Shown here piece after piece: positions 61,854 through 64,000 of a DNA stretch of 64,000 bases (position 1 is the first letter of the stretch; every line of letters starts with the position of its first letter). Position numbers and translations under genes: made by a program. The stretch comes from JAOAGA01 sp964540515. GTDB lineage: Bacteria > CALINM01. The stretch is from positions 75,310 to 139,309 of the forward strand of contig CAZIMS010000007.1 in assembly GCA_964540515.1 (NCBI GenBank), read 5' to 3'. The notes beneath the pieces were generated by a model. The model made no database searches. It saw nothing but the letters and a program-made list of their open reading frames with translations, and had not been told where the DNA came from.

Positions 61854-61988
61854 TCAAGAGTTAAGTGTAAAATTTTTTAAGGGTTTATTTCTACAACGAT
61901 TATTAAGGTTATATATAACAGCAAAGACAATTCTTTCAATAATTTGGGTATTACTAAAGCAACTTATAGGTCTGGTGCGTCTTCTAAC
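61854..61988 (-). pseudogene. remnant of a transposase C-terminus (IS256/mutator-like)
   Basis: About 44 codons on the minus strand read VRRRTRPISCFSN, then IERIVFAVIYNLNNR, then KPLKNFTLNS and a stop at 61854-61856. An in-frame TAA lies directly upstream, and there is no start. The arrangement RTRPxxCF, then a hydrophobic IYxLNxxW-like helix, then a short basic end resembles the C-terminal tail of IS256-family transposases as I recall it. The following TTTACAC...TTGACAC pattern could be the element's end. It lies between the photolyase and hcyD-like genes. Best read as a truncated insertion. Confidence 0.5.
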
Positions 61989-62003
61989 TTACCTAAAAGC
62001 CTT

Positions 62004-62420
62004 TTAAGTAGGAGACTGATAATCTAAAAAAACTTCAATAGGGACTTCTTCTACCTTTTCTCCCCTGATATTGAATGCTTTGATTTTGGGATTTTTTTCT
62101 TGTAAAGAAACAATGATGTAAGATACATCTTCATAAAATGCCATACCTATATCCTTTTTAGATGGTCTTGCGGGGGAAGATGGGTGACTATGAAAAATAG
62201 CAAGCATCATAAGCTCTTTTTTTCTTAAATCTTTTGTGACCTGCAACTGCTCTTTTGGGTTCATAAGAAAGCTTTCTGGACTTTTTTCTATGTTTTCCAT
62301 ACAATAAATTTCAGTTACCAAGTTATCTTTTCCACCCAATATGCCGCAAGCCTCATTGGGAAGTTCTGATTGACAATGTTTAATCATTTTATCATAGATA
62401 ACTCTGGGTATTTTCAGCAT
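62004..62420 (-). CDS. JAMM/MPN-family metalloprotease, HcyD-like
   Basis: A 138-aa single-domain JAMM protein. The zinc motif is intact: HSHPSSPARPSKKD fits HxH-x7-S-x2-D, and the upstream acid is in LPNEACGILGG. Bacterial JAMM proteins (for example HcyD, Mec+) clip residues from the C-terminus of sulfur-carrier proteins so that they can be adenylated. The adenylating-enzyme gene is 2 nt upstream and the metY gene overlaps that one, exactly the set of the thiocarboxylate-dependent homocysteine pathway of Wolinella (hcyS-hcyD-hcyF-metY). The carrier is not seen here. Confidence 0.85.
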   Translation of the reverse strand: MLKIPRVIYDKMIKHCQSELPNEACGILGGKDNLVTEIYCMENIEKSPESFLMNPKEQLQVTKDLRKKELMMLAIFHSHPSSPARPSKKDIGMAFYEDVSYIIVSLQEKNPKIKAFNIRGEKVEEVPIEVFLDYQSPT

Positions 62421-62422
62421 AT

Positions 62423-63232
62423 TTATTCTCCTATTTTAAACTCACAAACGGGCTGTTCGTAGTCTCTTAGTTCTAAAATCTCCCTATTTTCTCCACAGAG
62501 AGGACATTTTTTATTTTTTCTTAAGTCTATTACTCTAAACTCAAGATTTAAAAGATCTACAAAAAGTAGCTTGCTTGTTAATAGCTCTCCAGCAGAAAGT
62601 AAGTATTTTATAGCCTCTGACGCCTGAATTGTTCCCAAAAGTCCAGCCATTGAACCAATTATTCCTGCCTCACTACAGCTTGGCACTGCTCCCTTTGGTG
62701 GTGGTGAATTGAAAATGCATCTATAACAGGTTGAGCCCGGGACAAAGGTCATAGTCTGCCCCTGAAATCTTAATATTCCTCCGTGTGAATAGGGCTTGTT
62801 TTCAAAAAAACAGGCATCATTGATAAGAAACTTGGCAGGGAAGTTGTCTGTTCCATCTATAATAAAATCATAGTCTCTAATAATCTCTCTTATATTCTCT
62901 GAATTAACCCTTGTCTTATATGTAATAACCTTGACATCAGGATTTATCTTTTCAATCTTTTCCTTTGCTGATAATACCTTTTCTCTCCCAACATCAGGAG
63001 TAAAATGGATTACCTGTCTTTGCAAGTTTGATAAATCGGCAAGATCTCCATCGACTATTCCAAGAGTTCCAACACCAGCAGAGGCAAGGTATAACAAGGC
63101 AGGTGCTCCGAGTCCGCCTGCACCAATAACTAAAACCTTTGAGTTTAATAGCTTTTCCTGTCCCTTTCCGCCCACCTCTTTTAAGATAATCTGTCTTGAA
63201 TATCTTTCAATTTGCTCATTTGTAAGCTTCAT
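62423..63232 (-). CDS. MoeB/ThiF family adenylyltransferase, HcyF-like
   Basis: A 269-aa E1-like enzyme. Visible parts are SRQIILKEVGGKGQEKLLNS, the nucleotide motif VIGAGGLGAPALLYLASAGV, LSNLQRQVIHFTPDVG, DGTDNFPAKFLINDAC, and zinc Cys pairs in CYRC and CPLC. It adenylates a carrier protein's C-terminal Gly to prepare a thiocarboxylate. The usual roles are in molybdopterin, thiamine or HcyS biosynthesis; the metY and JAMM neighbours favour the last. It lacks a rhodanese domain. It overlaps metY (ATGA). Confidence 0.88.
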   Translation of the reverse strand: MKLTNEQIERYSRQIILKEVGGKGQEKLLNSKVLVIGAGGLGAPALLYLASAGVGTLGIVDGDLADLSNLQRQVIHFTPDVGREKVLSAKEKIEKINPDVKVITYKTRVNSENIREIIRDYDFIIDGTDNFPAKFLINDACFFENKPYSHGGILRFQGQTMTFVPGSTCYRCIFNSPPPKGAVPSCSEAGIIGSMAGLLGTIQASEAIKYLLSAGELLTSKLLFVDLLNLEFRVIDLRKNKKCPLCGENREILELRDYEQPVCEFKIGE

Positions 63233-64000
63233 AACTTCTTCAGTGCCTCCTTAAAATCTTCTATTATATCTTCGATATTTTCAATGCCAACCGATACCCT
63301 TATTAAACCTTCAGTGACACCGTTTTTAAGTCTTTCTTGTTCGGTAAAGTCACTAAATATTGTTGATGCTGGATGGATTACAAGGGTTCTTACATCTCCT
63401 ATATTTGCAAGATTTTTTGCGTATTTTAGACTGTCAATAAGTTTAAAGGCTTCTTTTTCGCTTTTTAGTTCAAAGGTTAAGATTGCCCCAAACAGATTTT
63501 TAAAAAGTCTTTTAGCTATCCGATAATAGGGGGAAGAGGAAAGACCTGGATAGTTTACATGGGTAATATTTTTTTGTTCAGCTAAAAATTTTGCAAGTTT
63601 TAAGGCATTTTTGCATTGCTTTTCAATTCTTAGTGGAAGCGTTTCTATGCCGACAGTTTGCAAAAAGGCATTAAAGGGTGTTTGAATAAAACCTAAGTCC
63701 CTTAAAACAATACGAGCCTTTGCCAGAAAGGCAAAATTTTTAAACCTTTTATAGAGCTCTTTTATCTCAGGAAATCTTTCATTATTCCAGTTAAATGTTC
63801 CAAGCTCAACCATGGCTCCACCAATAGATGTGCTCATACCAGTTATAAACTTTGTTGTGGAGTATAGGGAGATGGAGACATTATAATTTTTTGGAGAAAA
63901 AAGATAGGGTAGAACAGTATTATCAAGAATTAGTGGCACTCCTTCTTCTTTACAGATTGAACCAATTTTATCAATCTCAAGAATATTTAGCATTGGATTT
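63229..64000 (-). CDS. metY: O-acetylhomoserine (thiol)-lyase, 5'-truncated by window edge
   Basis: The C-terminal 257 or so codons of a Cys/Met metabolism PLP enzyme, out of about 425 expected. The reading frame stays open to the window edge and the residues before the first Met (NPM) match the family, so the gene continues upstream and its start is not in view. The PLP Lys is in LYSTTKFITG, the conserved Asp in LILDNTVLP, and the C-terminal GLIRVSVGIENIEDIIEDF is typical of MetY. It forms homocysteine from O-acetylhomoserine and a sulfur donor; context suggests a protein thiocarboxylate. Confidence 0.9.
   Translation of the reverse strand, partial: NPMLNILEIDKIGSICKEEGVPLILDNTVLPYLFSPKNYNVSISLYSTTKFITGMSTSIGGAMVELGTFNWNNERFPEIKELYKRFKNFAFLAKARIVLRDLGFIQTPFNAFLQTVGIETLPLRIEKQCKNALKLAKFLAEQKNITHVNYPGLSSSPYYRIAKRLFKNLFGAILTFELKSEKEAFKLIDSLKYAKNLANIGDVRTLVIHPASTIFSDFTEQERLKNGVTEGLIRVSVGIENIEDIIEDFKEALKKL

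Noticed and set aside
61842..62003. A small sulfur-carrier (HcyS/ThiS) gene next to the JAMM gene
   Set aside because: All frames were read by eye; only the transposase-like remnant is present and nothing ends in Gly-Gly.
1..64000. CRISPR array, prophage or large repeat
   Set aside because: No regularly spaced repeats, integrase, phage structural genes or long repeats were seen.

Overview
The window is a compact, AT-rich (roughly one third G+C) bacterial chromosome segment of about 62 protein genes and one tRNA gene, with almost no intergenic space. Heptose-phosphate kinase (RfaE1), ExbB/ExbD, a SPOR-domain protein, MltG and TatC indicate a Gram-negative cell. Frequent AUA and AGA codons, an O2-independent DHOD-B pair (PyrD/PyrK), Fe-S type PurF, a core-MetE-like protein and a thiocarboxylate-type MetY cluster suggest an anaerobe or microaerophile. 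The overall look fits Deferribacterota (Calditerrivibrio or Deferribacter relatives), but that assignment is inference. There is no phage, CRISPR array or intact mobile element; the only mobile DNA seen is a small transposase remnant.

Layout. 1-1688 (-): sucC-sucD (sucD cut by the window edge). 1910-1986 (+): tRNA-Asp. 1993-17072 (-): a nearly gapless run of 17 genes, from a radical SAM protein through rimI, pyrK-pyrD, a YihY/BrkB protein, a secreted repeat-like protein, exbB-exbD, an FtsB-like protein, a GAF-GGDEF cyclase, a nitrilase-fold protein, rfaE1, a DUF4416 gene and yicC to gmk-rpoZ-rel. 17145-27668 (+): mnmG, purB, purL, purQ, purF, pyrE, a lipoprotein and purM, with purN and a HEAT-repeat gene facing them on the other strand. 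28969-34976 (+): ruvX, mltG, an M42 peptidase, argS, a SPOR protein, tatC, DUF948 and YtxH genes, closed by a clear terminator. 35012-36823 (-): a secreted protein, phoH and yjbQ. 36951-38024 (+): a nitronate monooxygenase-like gene. 38050-41800 (-): xseB-ispA-dxs-tlyA. 41856-43953 (-): an OmpR-type two-component system. 44022-56346 (-): a long ilvE-hypothetical-guaB-guaA-dnaE-pheA-hisC-aroF-tyrA operon. 56544-60387 (-): DUF4388 protein, pilT and a core-MetE-like gene. 60486-61841 (+): a class II photolyase. 62004-64000 (-): metY-hcyF-hcyD-like genes.

The genes form working groups: purine and pyrimidine synthesis (purB/L/Q/F/M/N, pyrE/D/K, guaA/B, gmk), aromatic amino acid synthesis (aroF, pheA, tyrA, hisC), isoprenoid precursors (dxs, ispA), the (p)ppGpp/GMP module (gmk-rpoZ-rel), and envelope or division functions.

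The points most worth a second look are: an mnmG gene with no ATG, GTG or TTG available for its N-terminus; a nitrilase-fold protein whose catalytic Cys is Gly; a probable sulfur-carrier-dependent homocysteine synthesis cluster; a core-MetE-like protein in a pilT operon; several -10 elements only 7-9 nt before a start codon, which suggests leaderless mRNAs; and a perfect palindrome over the promoter of the two-component operon.
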